Shown: positions 1-11,510 of the stretch, one piece after another | How the letters are laid out: every line of letters begins with the position of its first letter | Numbering within the stretch: the stretch's first letter is position 1 | Assembly: GCA_014607495.2 (NCBI GenBank) | Contig: CP053157.1 | Location: 8,246,001-8,310,000, forward strand | Reading direction: 5' to 3' | Length of the DNA stretch: 64,000 nt | From: Carposina sasakii | Lineage: Eukaryota; Arthropoda; Insecta; Lepidoptera; Carposinidae | Notes under the pieces: generated by a model | What the model was told of the DNA's origin: nothing | Seen by the model: the letters and a program-made list of their open reading frames with translations, nothing else | Database searches by the model: none | Made by a program: the position numbers and the translations under genes

Positions 1-1293
1 TGCCGCCATCATCACAGACTTCTCTTTGTAACTCTTATACTGAACCAAATCTCTGAGTAAGTCCTCATTAATTGCAAGTGGACAACGAGTGCATATTTCC
101 CTAACTGCATTTAAACCAACAGCCATGACATCTGTAGAATTCCTTTCTGTTATGAAGTTATTAGCTATGGCTTTCATAACTGGATCTAGAACCTCTGGTG
201 GAATAAGTTCATGTGAGGCTTGAGCTGCAAAGAGGAGGATTCTTGTTACCTCCCTTTGGTGTGGCATTAGTAATCTTGCAATAAAGGGATAGTAATTGAA
301 GAGGAAAAGATTGTGCAGTCCAATCAATCTAGATACAACATCAAGAGACATCAGCTTTACTTCAAACCTATCATTACAGGATTCTAGTTGTTTGAACAAT
401 TTCTCTGCAAATCCTTGAGGATTGTTAATAAGATGCAGTGCTGAAAAGTTAAATGCTGGGCCTTTTTCCTTTCTCTTTTTCATTTTCTTTGCAATTTTTT
501 TTACTTTGTCAACCATTTTCTCCCTCTTTCTGGTTTTTTTGTTAAACTTGTTAGATATCATTGTATCTTTTGGATCAACTTCTTCCTCACTATCTGAATT
601 TTCTTGCTTTTCTTCTTCGTCTTTGCCCAAGAAAAATTTTAGTGATGTTACCATTACTTTAGTGATTTTGGAGAAACACCCAACATCTGCGATAATATTA
701 ACTGTTTTATGGTCATTCCAAATGTTTTTATGGTATAGTTCAGTCAGAACATCTAGTGATAATTTTGCTGCTTTGGCATTAGAGTCACGCAACATTGTAA
801 ACATAAAATTTTGAAGGGTTGAATTGAATTTCATGTCCTTATGTTTCATATTCATGTTTTTAATATCAGTGATTATGTGATTCTTTAAGAAATCCCTGAG
901 GAATTTGTCTTGACATCTCAGAAGAAAGAAAAATAGTTCCAGCAAATCAAAGGGTGTAATAAAATTTTTGTTTCTCAGTAATATTAAACATTTACATAAA
1001 GCTAGGCGCATTTCATTATGTAGGGTGGTATTATGCGTCTTTAAAATATCAATGATTTTTTGAGGAAAGCTTTTCATATCATTGAGATAGCATTGCGCCA
1101 CCTGAGCAAGGAACATAGCCTGTTCATCCAACTTCTTGTTATATTGAGTTGGGTTTAGGTTAAATATCTCCAAAGTAGTTTCAAAGTGAGCGAGTTGCTG
1201 ATGGAATTCTTCTTTGTAGGATTCAGGATCTCTTTTGATCAAATTCTGTAGTTGAGTTAGGTTATTAGGCAACTGGTTATTGTGGCGAACCAT
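1..1293 (-). CDS. SDA1: SDA1 homolog, N-terminal part (runs off the left edge)
   Basis: An uninterrupted minus-strand frame of 431 codons begins at the ATG at 1293-1291 ([18 protein letters not shown]) and is still open at base 1. It matches the layout of SDA1/SDAD1, a nucleolar protein needed for 60S ribosome maturation and export and for actin/cell-cycle effects in yeast. Visible parts: a helical N-terminal half with the [20 protein letters not shown] and [20 protein letters not shown] stretches typical of the family; an acidic, then very basic linker (SDSEEEVD, then [19 protein letters not shown]), likely nuclear targeting; and the helical [20 protein letters not shown] and [20 protein letters not shown] segments. 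The frame ends mid-domain at KSVMMAA, so the C-terminal third lies outside the window. No intron is visible here. It is head-to-head with the KDEL receptor gene about 1.2 kb away, a gap largely filled by two retroposon copies. Recognition is from memory of the family. Confidence 0.9.
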   Translation of the reverse strand, partial: MVRHNNQLPNNLTQLQNLIKRDPESYKEEFHQQLAHFETTLEIFNLNPTQYNKKLDEQAMFLAQVAQCYLNDMKSFPQKIIDILKTHNTTLHNEMRLALCKCLILLRNKNFITPFDLLELFFFLLRCQDKFLRDFLKNHIITDIKNMNMKHKDMKFNSTLQNFMFTMLRDSNAKAAKLSLDVLTELYHKNIWNDHKTVNIIADVGCFSKITKVMVTSLKFFLGKDEEEKQENSDSEEEVDPKDTMISNKFNKKTRKREKMVDKVKKIAKKMKKRKEKGPAFNFSALHLINNPQGFAEKLFKQLESCNDRFEVKLMSLDVVSRLIGLHNLFLFNYYPFIARLLMPHQREVTRILLFAAQASHELIPPEVLDPVMKAIANNFITERNSTDVMAVGLNAVREICTRCPLAINEDLLRDLVQYKSYKEKSVMMAA

Positions 1294-1404
1294 TTTTATA
1301 AATTATTTACCTCTTTCCAAAAATATGACTTATTTATTTATTAAATAAATTAAATAAGTATCAATCACGAAAATAACATGTTTTCTTGTTATAACCTCAA
1401 AAGA

Positions 1405-1807
1405 TTTTTTTTTGTTTAGTTTATCCCGAAGGAAAGGCAAGGGGAACTAAGCCCATACAGCCATTGTCTTTAGTAAATGATTTCAGAATTTATGATGGAT
1501 GATAATGATGATGATAAATGGAAACGTCGGGAAAATCCTCAAGAACAAGTGTAAAGTTAGTCAAAATTAAAAATAATTGCAGAAACAACTTACATGGGCC
1601 CATGAAGAGATCGTATTCCGGCTAAAGTTTTACTCAGCTTACCTGCGTATAAAACCATGCACACGCGCTAGATTCACATCACAAGTAATCAAAATATAAC
1701 TTATCTACCAGAAAACATCACATTACGGACACAAGCCATTTACAAATAATTTTTGATATTTACAAGAAAATTACACCTGCACCCTTCCAGCTTTTCCCGC
1801 CGAATCT
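1405..1807 (-). repeat. SINE-like retroposon, copy 1
   Basis: First of five copies of a roughly 390-400 bp family in this window (others near 1852, 12210, 12939, 35914). In minus-strand orientation the copy begins at a GATTCGGCGGGAAAAGCTGG-type head and ends ...CGGGATAAACTAAAC followed by an A-run, seen here as the T-run at 1405. No obvious 13-bp target duplication flanks this copy, unlike copies 3 and 5. It sits between the SDA1 and KDEL receptor starts. Confidence 0.75.
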
Positions 1808-1851
1808 CAGGAAGGAACAAGGAAGGACTTCCCGAATTTGACTTTGACATT

Positions 1852-2258
1852 TTTTTTTTACATTGCAATTTATCCCGAAGGAAAAGCAAGGGGAACTAAG
1901 CCCATGCAGCCATTGTCTTTAGTAAATGATTTCTGAACATATGATGGATGATAATGATGATGGTGAATGGAAACGTCGGGAAAATCCTCAAGAACAAGTG
2001 TAAAGTTAGTCAAAATGAAAAATAATTTCAGAAACAACTTACATGGGCCTATGAAGAAATCGTATTCCGGCTAGTTTTACTTAGCTTACCTGTGTATAAA
2101 ACCATGCACACGCACTAGATTCACATCACAAGTAATCAAAATATAACTTATCTACCAGAAAACGTCACTTTACGGACACATGCAAGCCATTTACAAATAA
2201 TTTTTGAATTTAACAAGAAAATTACACCCGCTTCCTTCCAGCTTTTCCCGCCGAATCC
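1852..2258 (-). repeat. SINE-like retroposon, copy 2
   Basis: Second copy, direct orientation to copy 1 and separated from it by about 45 bp. The A-tail side differs (T-run, then a short ACATTGCAAT stretch before TTATCCCGAAGG), and small indels distinguish it from copy 1. It ends about 240 bp upstream of the KDEL receptor start, just beyond that gene's proximal promoter. Confidence 0.75.
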
Positions 2259-2422
2259 CAGGTTTGGTAGTTCTAGTTCCAGGATCTTGATCAAACTAAT
2301 GTTCAAACATTATGCTAAATCGGCTCGTATAAAGTTCCCGTAATTCATTAGATTACTTAGATAGTAAACCGGGTAAACGGCCTTATTAAAAAAAAAAAAA
2401 ATAATGACATTCGATTCGACAG

Positions 2423-2430
2423 CCACGTCA
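2423..2430 (-). promoter_or_regulatory. UPR element core (TGACGTGG) in the KDEL receptor promoter
   Basis: The plus strand reads CCACGTCA, the exact reverse complement of TGACGTGG, the core bound by XBP1/ATF6-type factors. It lies 65-72 bp upstream of the KDEL receptor ATG, close to a TCAGT-like initiator around 2468. KDEL receptors are known targets of the unfolded protein response. There is no CCAAT 9 nt away, so it is a UPRE rather than a full ERSE. Function is inferred from motif and position only. Confidence 0.5.
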
Positions 2431-2494
2431 TTTTTGCTTGTTACTGAACGCTACGCGGCGAAGTTTTTCAGTTTTCACTACAATAAATTTAAAC

Positions 2495-4609
2495 ATGAAT
2501 ATATTTCGTTTACTTGGTGATTTATCTCACCTATTGGCTATCATAATACTATTGTTGAAAATTTGGAAAACGAGATCATGTGCAGGTTAGACCGCTGTGT
2601 ATTTTGCATTCTTGCTAACCGGCATGTTCATGGGGAAACCTTCTGCTTGTAAAATACTTAAAATATTACTTTTTACTATTCCAGGTATTTCAGGAAAGTC
2701 GCAAATTCTATTCTCTATTGTATATACGACGCGTTATTTGGATTTACTGACGACGCATATCTCCCTCTATAACACTGTTATGAAATTGGTTTTCATTGGG
2801 GCTTCAGTTGCCACTGTTTACTTGATGTATGTGAAATTCAAAGCTACCTACGACCACAACCATGATACGTTCCGGATTGAATTTTTGCTAATTCCATGTC
2901 TGGTATTGGCATTACTAATTAACCATGAGTTTACAGTACTTGAGGTTAGTGTAAAAATATCTTACCTATTTATATTATCTCATAATGAGCTCTATTTATA
3001 TTATTTAGATCATAGATTGATTATACCTGTTATTGTGATGATAAACTTCGAAATTATGTTTTTTGTATTGATAACTAATTTATTTATTCACAGGTGTTAT
3101 GGACATTCTCAATTTACCTGGAATCGGTAGCTATCCTGCCACAACTTTTCCTGGTGTCTAAGACTGGAGAAGCTGAAAGTATCACATCCCATTACCTGTT
3201 TGCTCTTGGCTCATACAGAGGATTATACCTTCTGAACTGGGTAATTAATTTATTATAGTATACTGACTAATGACTTCTTTAGTTATATTTATTCAGTCAT
3301 TCATGATTTGGAATGAAAAAAAAAAAAACAATATGTTACAACATAATGATCAATGTTTTGATGTGAAAATAAAAACTAACAATGTACTTTTTTACAGGTT
3401 TATCGGTACATTGTTGAAGACCATTATGAGGTTATTGCTATTGTAGCAGGTGTCATCCAGACTGTGCTGTATTGTGATTTCTTTTATCTTTATATCACAA
3501 AAGGTAGTTATTTCTTTTATCTTGCTAGTTAGATTAAATAATTAATTTTATGAGGATATTCTATAAACAAAGTTGTTTATGGAACCATTTACATTAAATT
3601 ATGGACAGATTTTGGGATCTTGGATTTGCCATTGACCTAAATGAAAGTGAAGATAATTGCAATAATATTATAAGTACATAAGCTTGGTTGGTAAACCAGT
3701 ATAAAAAATATTTTTTAAATTGTAATAATCATTACATAATTTTACCTAATAAGTTCAAGTTCTGGTTACTAATTTGGTTGGTTCTTAAAATAATATTTCT
3801 ATGTACTGTACAGTAATTTAGTAAAAGTGCATTATATACTTATAATATATATATACATGCACTTATATGTATATGCATGTTATGTTTGACCTATAACAGG
3901 GAATTTGGTTGGTGACCAGAATAATCTTTATTATTTCTTGTGATGGACAGGCTCATATATTTTCTTTTAATTGGTATAAGTAAAGTATGGACAGCAAAAA
4001 ATGTCCTTGGTATGTTGTCAAATCAAGACATATTGTACTTGCTTTATTCAAATAATGTTTATGTTGAAAATTTTCAAATCAAATCAATTCATTCATTTAT
4101 TTCGCACAAAATATGAGTAATATTGTTACAGGGTTTAGTCTAGTTCATACATATTTTGAATTAATTAGTTATTAACTTCCACCATTAGGTACTTACCATG
4201 TTATTAGTAAAATTATATGCATATCAGTTCAAAAAGATTACACAGCTGCAGCTCTATAATTTATTATGTAACAGTTTAAGCAATAATCCTACTAATATTA
4301 TAAACGCGAAAGTTTGTGAGGGTGTGTGTGAGGGTGTTGCTCTTTTACACAAAAACTACTGAATGGATTTTGATGAAATATTTTATAAAGTTTAGAATAT
4401 ACCAGACTTATGTTTCAAGCCACAGTAAGCAAGGGTTGTTCAACTGATTTTTTTACTGCTCTGGTGACACTTATAACTATAGATAGAAACTAGATTACTG
4501 TATTTATAGCATCACTGTTTTACCAATTCTGTAGTCTTATTTTGTGAGATACTAATTCCGATTTTTTGTTTTAGTGCTCAAAGGAAAGAAGCTGCAGTTA
4601 CCGGCCTAA
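2495..4609 (+). CDS. KdelR: ER lumen protein-retaining receptor (KDEL receptor), 5 exons
   Basis: Exons 2495-2585, 2685-2944, 3094-3240, 3398-3503 and 4575-4609 join in frame to 212 aa, the usual family length; every junction is GT-AG. The product is the seven-span Golgi receptor that returns KDEL/HDEL-tailed chaperones to the ER in COPI vesicles. Family landmarks in order: [20 protein letters not shown] at the N-terminus, [60 protein letters not shown] with [21 protein letters not shown], and the cytosolic tail KGKKLQLPA carrying the lysine motif needed for retrieval. The start is fixed by the family N-terminus. A UPR element lies 65 bp upstream. Reading through intron 1 or intron 2 gives misleading longer frames with stops. 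Nothing appears broken. Confidence 0.96.
4287..4495 (+). mobile_element. Helitron-like fragment (5' part) in KDEL receptor intron 4
   Basis: Starts A|TCCTACTAATATTATAAACG then GCGAAAGTTTGTGAGG and ACACAAAAACTACTGAATGG, the usual 5' section of a non-autonomous Helitron family common in Lepidoptera and present several times in this window. No 3' CTAG end with hairpin is visible, so the copy is 3'-truncated. It lies in the 1.07-kb last intron. Confidence 0.55.
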
Positions 4610-4801
4610 ACAGATCCAACTTTTGAGTTGTGACTTGAGTAATCTGACAAGAATGTCTAAAGATGTTTTATAAGCCAACTTACACCTAAGATCTAGTTTT
4701 ACTTCCTTATCCTGTACAGTATCATTAAAGAAAACAACTGTGTGAGTGATCCTTTCCAATTAATTACATAACCATGAAATAATTAGTTTATGACTAACTG
4801 T

Positions 4802-4807
4802 AATAAA
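4802..4807 (+). terminator. Candidate poly(A) signal AATAAA for the KDEL receptor
   Basis: First AATAAA hexamer after the stop codon at 4607-4609, about 195 bp downstream. Plausible 3' end of the transcript; other AATAAA hexamers occur further on (for example near 5138 and 5733). Confidence 0.4.
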
Positions 4808-5747
4808 GAAAAAAATTGCTTTGTGCAATATATTTATAAATTAATTTTGTATGACAGTTTGGTGTTAGATACTTACCACATTATTATTATTATATTATGA
4901 AGTTAAAGTGTAATTTTAGTTGGTATATTAAAATATTATGTTTTACAAACTTATAAAACTTGTGTCATGTTTGGCATGTCTTACCTATGGAAAGGTTTAT
5001 GTAGGACATGTCATTCCAATGTATGGGATGTTGTTACCCTTCTATACATTGTCACATAGTAGTATTTTTCCTTGTGTGCATTTTCTTTCAATTATTTTTT
5101 ATTGGAAAGCCAATGAAGGCAAATATGAGAATAGATAATAAAATAACATTTAATTAGTATGTACTTCATTATAGTAGTGTAATCACTGTGAGTTGCCTGT
5201 ACTTTATGTTCCAAACTAGTATAAGTACCGAAGGCCTGGTTTTTTGATGGTTAGATAGCCTATCTGATAGATAAATTTGATTGTTTTTCTTGAAAAGTTA
5301 ATCAAAATAGAGACAGTATCAACTTTATCGTTTAGATAAACTATATGAGCGTTAGGTAAAATGGGCCCTAAGCGCAATAAAGTTATTCAGTACAGTAGTC
5401 ATCATTTATGCCTTGTCTGTTTTTGTGAGTGAAAAATTATAGGGAAATTAAATTGTGCATTTGAAATCACCAGATAAGATCAAAAATTCGTTTTTATACA
5501 TTTAATTACTAAGAACTTAATGTAATCTTTACAATAAGGTTTCATGAATCAATAAAAATTGAAAGTGTAATATTATTATATTTTTTCATTAATCTTAGAG
5601 GAAAGTAATCTGTGGGTAGTGTGGTGAGTGGTTTATCACAATGGTTTGCTGGAAGAAATCTCTTTCAGAGATAAGCACGCCTTTGTACATTTTCTTTCAT
5701 AATTTCTGTCTGTATGTAATTGTATGTGTACAATAAAGAATAAGAAT
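4808..5747. other. Intergenic, no gene seen
   Basis: AT-rich sequence between the convergent KDEL receptor and POLG2 genes. Short open frames such as 4938-5138 have no family resemblance. Several AATAAA hexamers could serve either gene's 3' end. Confidence 0.5.
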
Positions 5748-5821
5748 GTCTGCTTACTGGTAAAATATGGTAAATGCTTTGTTCATCTTCTGCACTTAAC
5801 ATATTTTACCAATAAGCAAAC
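5748..5821. repeat. Inverted repeat, 22-bp arms
   Basis: Arms 5748-5769 (GTCTGCTTACTGGTAAAATA...) and 5800-5821 pair with two mismatches around a 30-bp loop. It lies next to the MITE at 5840 and may be a remnant of another short inverted-repeat element. Confidence 0.6.
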
Positions 5822-5839
5822 GACAAGAGCGCCTTCACA

Positions 5840-5989
5840 TTAGGTCGCAAGTAGTGCGAAAGCCGCGTGTCTTGCTTAGATAAGGGTGGCCGAGTGATCT
5901 ATATCTTTAGAGTATAGACTGATCGCACGCGGCTGCCGCTGCTCGGCCGCTATGACAACCGCGCTGCTGCCGCACTACTTGCGACCTAA
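5840..5989. mobile_element. 150-bp MITE with 19-bp terminal inverted repeats
   Basis: The ends TTAGGTCGCAAGTAGTGCG and CGCACTACTTGCGACCTAA are perfect inverted repeats and continue imperfectly inwards. The interior is GC-rich with no frame. The sequence immediately outside each end (CACA / GTGT) also tends to be inverted. A clean target duplication is not visible, so the superfamily is unassigned. Confidence 0.7.
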
Positions 5990-6132
5990 GTGTTAGTGCC
6001 CATTTTTTCAATAGCCTATTTAAAGATGTTGTCTTTCTCTAAAACGTGATCAAAATGGAGACACCATCAACTTGTATCTTTCAGATAAACGATCTGACCT
6101 TTGGAAAAATCGGCTTAAGAATTATGGTATAA

Positions 6133-6408
6133 CTAGTGGACGCCCGCGACTTCGTACGCGTGGACTGGAGCGAAAAGTCCTATACAAAATTTCACCCCCT
6201 CTTTTAAGGGGTTGGGGGCAGATAAAAAAAAATCACGATATATTTACTACCTTGAAAAATGCGGAATGCTCCATACAAACTTTCACCTCCCATTTTAGGA
6301 AAGTGGGGGTTAGAAAGAGACAAAAAGTAGCCTGTCACATAAAAAAATCACGTCATATCCGTTTTGCCGTGAATGACGGACAGAAGGATTCCCATATGGA
6401 TGTCTGAC
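6133..6408 (-). mobile_element. Helitron-like fragment (3' end CTAG)
   Basis: Begins on the plus strand CTAGTGGACGCCCGCGACTT, i.e. a minus-strand 3' end with a hairpin-forming CGCG...CGCG segment followed by GGGCGTCCACTAG. The body has the ACAAACTTTCACCTCCCATT section usual in this family. The 5' TC end is not clear. Confidence 0.55.
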
Positions 6409-6574
6409 CGAATGAACTTATGTTTTCAAAGTGTCTTAGTTTGATCTAAATTGATTAACCTATCTATTATTTTTCTATAGATTCGTAATCATACTGATTA
6501 AAAACGCATAGAAAACTAAACTAAATAATATTTATTTGTAATGTTACATAAGGTGTCTACACACAACAATTATT

Positions 6575-9500
6575 TTATTTTCCACTTATGAGAGCTGCAT
6601 AATTTTCTAGATCTGCTATATGGAGTTGTTCCTGAAAGAAAAGATTACTTACTAAATACAACGAAATATTACAAATTTCACAGTCATACAATTATTATTA
6701 GATAGGTACCTACTTAAAGTTGTCTATATTATTAAGTAGATACAATAGTAAAACCGCCTGGCTCGTGATCGAGAGCGACCTAGAAAACGGTAAATGAGAA
6801 CCGAAACACCAATTGATCATCATCATCTTCCTGCCCTGTTCCCATTTATTTGGGGTCGGCGCAATATGTACTTTTCTTCCATTCATCCCTATTATCCGTC
6901 ATCCCATTGCTCACTCCCAGTATACGCATATCCTCCCTTACACAGTCCATCCTACACTTCTTTGGTCTACCTCTTCCTTTATATCCATCCACACTCATGC
7001 ACAACGCTTTCTGTAAAATATGCCTTTTATCCCGTCGCTTTACATGCCCGTACCAGACAGACGGTTACTTCGTAACTTGTCTGTGATCGGCGCAACTTTC
7101 AAACTTCCTCTTATATACCTACTCATTTCTTATTTTATCCATTCTTGTAACTCGTGTGGAGTTACAAGAATGTCTATCTCAACATTGTCATCTCTCTTAC
7201 ATGCAGTTGAGTTTTATCCTTCTTCTTTACGGCCTAGCATTCAGATCCATACAAGACGACAGGTCGAATTACGGACTTGTACACCTTACCCTTTAGCTTT
7301 AACGGCATCCGGGCATCGCACGTAACTCCCGTGACCTGTCGCCATTTCATTTATCCTGAACTAATTCGGTGCTTTATATCTCGGTCTATTTCCCCATCCC
7401 CTTGTGACTGAGCCCAGGTACTTAAAGTTTGAACAGACTGGCAATGCCACACCAATTGATCTTGGTTAAAAACTTTAACACTTGAAAATGATCTAAGTGG
7501 CGAACATCTGGCGCGTGACGAAATAATAAACAAATAAAATTTCTACCTGACTATGACTTTGAAATACATATAACATTGAAAGGAACAATAGACATTACCT
7601 ACATTATTTAGGTGCTAGTTTGTGTATACCGTTTACACACACGTTAGTTAACCACAAAGACGTTCTGGGTCCTGCTCAAGGTTTACAGAAACAAATCGTT
7701 TAAGTATGTAATTAAAAGCAATTTAAAAACAAATATTGGGATTCATTATGTGGGTACCAACATAGTGATCGTCGCTATACGTCGTTGACGCCATGTATAT
7801 GTATAGTACTAGCGGCCGCCCACGGCATCGCCCGCGTGAGAGTGCATTACTCCCGTGCGAAGCCGGGGCGGGTCCCTAGTTAAACATTATAGACCTTCTC
7901 CGTAAATCACATTATCTATTAAAAAAACCGCATCAAAATACGTTCCCTAGTTTGAAAGATCTAAGCATACATAGGGACGGACAGACAGTGGCATGCGACT
8001 TTGTTTTATATAATATGTAGTGATAACGCCCGTGGCATACCTCCGCCGCGAAACCGCAGTAATTTCGCCATGTCTTGTATCTGTATATAGGCGAAGCGGA
8101 ACACCATTGAAACCACATACATGTTCTGAAGCAATGATTTGTCTATAGGTATGTTTTATCTACGAACTCGTTTGCGTTAACGTAAATGGGTTACAAGTGA
8201 GAACATCGGCACTACGTGATTGAGTGAGAGAATAGTTAACGTTAACGGAATCGAGTTCGAAGTGTGTCGAGTTCGAAGGGTGGCATTCATACATACCTAT
8301 TCATAAATAAACATGGCTGTGTTTATATGGGGCAGCCAGAACTGCAGAATCATTAATGAGATCCCACACATTTAACATAGTGGGCACAGATGTCAATGAT
8401 CAGTGACTAGTTGCGCCTATCGCCTGAGAGAATGCCCCAGTTCCTTAGGCGAATCTCGCGACTTACTGCCGCCTGCGACTTTATCCGCGTCAAGTCCGCG
8501 TGAACTTTATAGCCCATGTTGTGATGTGTAAGCTATATGTAAACCTAAAGGACATGTTTCACCAAAATTCGTTCACTATTTTTTGCGTGAAAGAGTAACA
8601 ATATACATAAACATGTACATCCATCGTCACAAACTTTCGCATTTATAAATTACATAGAGTGAATGTATTACCTTCAATGTTGTACTACTATTCAACAAAT
8701 TAAGTATTCCAGTTTCTAATGTATTCTTGTTGAGAACTATGGTGTAAACAACACCCATTTTTAAGTTTTCTTCTATCTGCAAAGAAAAAGTTTGTAACTA
8801 GTAACTCACACCTCTATGGAAGGTAGAAAAATCCTTTCAAATGGTATGCATACCTACGTATAAGAATCGAAACATTTCAATGTTTTTTTAAAAGTTTAGA
8901 AACTATTAATCATAGCAATTTTTTAAAATATTTTGGTCAATAACTGAACTTACAGGTATTAAAATGTAATGAAGTGTGTTCACCAAATAGTTCACTTTGA
9001 ATAATAGCTCTAGTTACTTTGTTTATGACTACATTGTCTGTGTCACTGTATACAAAAGATGTTGGTTGTGAAATCAGCTCAAGTAGCATGACCTGCGAAA
9101 CACGATATGATAAACCGATTTATTGAGATTTAGCCTGTCAAAATACGATAAATATAGCCGCCATGTTGAATTTTGTATAGAGACGATACGTTATCCACGA
9201 TTCGTGGTCATGCTAGGGGGGCAGGAATTAAACTATGAAACAGGCTCTAGTCGTACACATAGTGACGAAAACTGTAGGGCCATCATTCAAAGGAAATATT
9301 CGGTGCAATGCTATTCTATGAAACTAACTAACTATAGTCTCATCAGCAGGCAGAGTCACATACTTACGTCAATGAGGTAAGATTAACTAATTGGCTGAGA
9401 ATGATGACCTAATTTTCAGATGGCAATATTAGTGGACGCCCGCGACTTTGTCCGCGTAGACTGCAGAAAAAAACAATATGTCGAAATTATCCAGGATAAA

Positions 9501-11510
9501 AATCCAGGGTGCCAGCTAACTCCATACAAAATTTTATTAATATCGTTCCAGCCGTTTTTATGTGAAAGAGTAACAAACATCCATCGATCCATCTATACTC
9601 ACAAACTTTCGCTTTTATAATATTGTAGGATGTATAATGTCTTCTGTCGTCCCAGGAACCAACCTAAATTTAGCTTCTTACATAAAATACTGACATAATA
9701 CATACCTGAGTATCTAATGGTAGAGTAAAGTCTGGTAAAAATGCAGCAATTTTCTTACATTGAAGCCTGTGATATATTAGCTTGGCCAATTCCTTCAGAG
9801 ATATTGTTTGCTCTGAACCTGAAAAGGAATAAATGTGTTTTCAGTTAAACATAATAAACTACATATGTATATACCTGCTTTAGGGTTGTTTGATTATGTA
9901 TTTACACTGTATTAATTACATATGGTTTAATTTAAGGTGTATACCTTGATCTTCCAGCGCAAAAGAAAATTTAAAAGGTGCCAGACTTCTATGCAGGCGA
10001 AGATATTTTTCTTCTCTGTTGTCACTGTTCAGAGCATCAAGTAGGATTATAATAAGAGCTTCTTCTAAGTTTATGGCACATGTTAAGTGAGCAGTCTCTA
10101 CATTACACTGAAAAATTTATTTAACATTTTATTTAATATTGCAGTATTAATATTGGACCAATCAGTTAAATAAATGTTGTGAGCATGCTAGTCTAGTAAA
10201 GGTGTTTCATTATAAATATTACATACATTCCAATTATTATATACCAATTTTCCTTCATCATTATTTACAGGCTTTATTTTCACAACTTCAACAATTTGCT
10301 GACCCCAAGGGAACTGAGCAACAATATCAGCCTCAGCTGCTCCTTCATCATATCTTATATCACTCACTGCAAACAAACTAGGGGTTGTGGTGACCTGAAA
10401 GATAGATTCTGAATAATATTATAAATAAAGAAATAGAAAATATTCTTCAATCGAGTGGGAATCGAACCCACGACCTCTGCATTCCGTGCCAGCGCTCTTA
10501 CCGCTGAGCTACGGGTCAATTACTTGGATGACGAATATTATAAATGCAAAAGTATTGTTAATCTTATTACATTTTTACACCTAATTTACTCATATTTCTT
10601 TGAATTTTTGCATACATAGAAATTGCCTATAGAAAAGGTCACAGGTACATTCTGTGGTCCATGTGGACAAAGTCTCTGGCAACAGCTAGTTATTATAAAA
10701 TGGAGATGGTAAATGTATTTTTAACTAGTGGACGCTTTATCCGGGAAAAATTAAAAGTAGCCTATATGTTGAGTGGGACCTGTCACAATATATTCCTGAA
10801 AACTGCATCGAAATCGGTTCAGACGTTTCTGAGATTAGCGTGCACGAATGCACAGACAAACCGTCAATAATTAGAAATATCATCGTTTTAGGTTCTATTG
10901 TGTTGATAAAGGTCTCCTATATTTTTTCTCATATATGTTCCATGTACAGACAGCGATCCGTTACATTTTTATTATATGTATAGATAAATATTAAGACTGA
11001 GTGTTACAGTCACACTCAGAAATGTGCATACTTTGGAATATTCATTGATAGTGTAAGTATAATGTTGATAAGCAATTTAAACAGAATGCTAATAAAAACC
11101 TGTCACATTAAGATACTAACCGAACTCCACCAAAACTTTCTGTATCTTTGCCATTGTATGAAATATGCCATGGTATCTTGAAGTGGAACAAGAAGGTTTA
11201 ATTCAACCTTAGATTTCTTGTCTGGTGCCAGTTCAAATAAACTGGGATTAAAAAGACTGTTCTGATTAACTACTATATTTTGTTTGATAAAACCAGTAGG
11301 TAAAGTATGGTTATGTATTACCGACTTGAAGTTTTGTTTGTTAATGTGAATTTTGAAATGTCGCCGTGATTTTTCATTTACAGACTGAAGCCAATTTATG
11401 TGAATGTTATTCATTAAAATATAACTCGGTTTGTCATATTTATATTGAGCTGAATGCAGTTTTTTTATGAAAAATTTAATATTAAGGATCCTGTTTATTT
11501 CATTACTCAT
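6575..11510 (-). CDS. POLG2: Mitochondrial DNA polymerase gamma accessory subunit, 6 exons
   Basis: Exons (minus) 11510-11121, 10394-10227, 10107-9945, 9818-9706, 8776-8672 and 6631-6575 join in frame to 331 aa with GT-AG junctions. POLG2 binds the catalytic Pol gamma subunit in mitochondria and raises processivity. It descends from a class II aminoacyl-tRNA synthetase. The C-terminal anticodon-binding-like domain is clear: RSLAPFKFSFALEDQG, ELAKLIYHRLQCKKIAAFLP, then MGVVYTIVLNKNTLETGILN and TTLKEQLHIADLENYAALIS, matching the vertebrate VLxxxTLExGLxxLRxRDTTxKExxHIS pattern. The length fits the short (about 35 kDa) insect form, which lacks the vertebrate dimerisation insert. Its ATG lies inside the last codons of GatC, overlapping by 8 nt, which implies one dicistronic mRNA. 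Intron 5 is 2 kb and full of transposon fragments. AATAAA lies in the 3' UTR around 6531. Confidence 0.88.
6808..7330 (-). mobile_element. RTE-type LINE 3' fragment, broken frame
   Basis: Minus-strand translation gives VYKSVIRPVVLYGSEC (then a stop where W is expected), and further on GRGRPKKCRMDCVREDMRIL and WKKSTYCADPK followed by a stop codon and a GAT-rich tail (GATGATGATGATC). These are the C-terminal end of RTE-like reverse transcriptase ORFs. Stops and frame changes show it is dead. It lies in POLG2 intron 5, in the same orientation as the gene. Confidence 0.65.
7809..8023 (-). mobile_element. Helitron-like fragment
   Basis: Begins CTAGCGGCCGCCCACGGC and contains CCGTGCGAAGCCGGGGCGGG and the ACCGCATCAAAATACGTT and AAGATCTAAGCATACATAGG sections of a lepidopteran Helitron family in minus orientation. 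A second, partial member is at 31185-31352. It lies in POLG2 intron 5. Confidence 0.45.
8325..8480. repeat. Dispersed repeat, family D (copy 1)
   Basis: Contains GATCAGTGACTAGTTGCGCC and CGCCTGAGAGAATGCCCCAG. Related segments are seen at 31060-31155, 32318-32380, 49765-49985 and 55134-55330. No coding potential, and no ends that would show a class. Confidence 0.45.
9429..9630 (-). mobile_element. Helitron-like element, both ends visible (about 200 bp)
   Basis: On the minus strand the element runs from A|TCCTACAATATTATAAAAGC to ...GCGGGCGTCCACTAA|T, i.e. TC...CTAA between A and T, with the hairpin-forming GGACAAAGTCGCG segment shortly before the 3' end. The Helitron assignment rests on these termini. 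It lies between POLG2 exons 4 and 5. Confidence 0.6.
10440..10520 (-). repeat. tRNA-derived SINE head
   Basis: Minus strand reads CCCGTAGCTCAGCGGTAAGA (A-box TAGCTCAGCGG) and, 30 nt on, GGTCGTGGGTTCGATTCCCA (B-box GGTTCGATTCC), then an A/T-rich tail. The anticodon stem does not pair, so this is a tRNA-derived Pol III unit rather than a tRNA. A diverged second copy with its B-box side is at 15700-15760. It lies in POLG2 intron 1. Confidence 0.6.
10725..10990 (-). mobile_element. Helitron-like 3' end joined to the body of the tRNA-derived element
   Basis: Starts CTAGTGGACG on the plus strand, then GTGGGACCTGTCACAATATA, GAAATCGGTTCAGACGTTTC and GATTAGCGTGCACGAATGCA, then GTTGATAAAGGTCTCCTATA and the ATCCGTTACATTTTTATTAT body. 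The locus at 15362-15700 has the same order, so the two parts appear to travel as one unit. Confidence 0.5.

Noticed and set aside
422..814. Plus-strand open frame of 130 aa
   Set aside because: It is antisense to the SDA1 coding region; its F/S-rich composition is the shadow of the K/E/D-rich SDA1 linker.
2597..3130. 177-aa plus-strand frame as a separate gene
   Set aside because: It is KDEL receptor exon 2 read through intron 1 and intron 2; splicing gives the exact 212-aa family protein.
10450..10517. A functional tRNA gene
   Set aside because: A- and B-boxes are present, but the anticodon arm does not pair and an A/T tail follows, so it is a SINE head.
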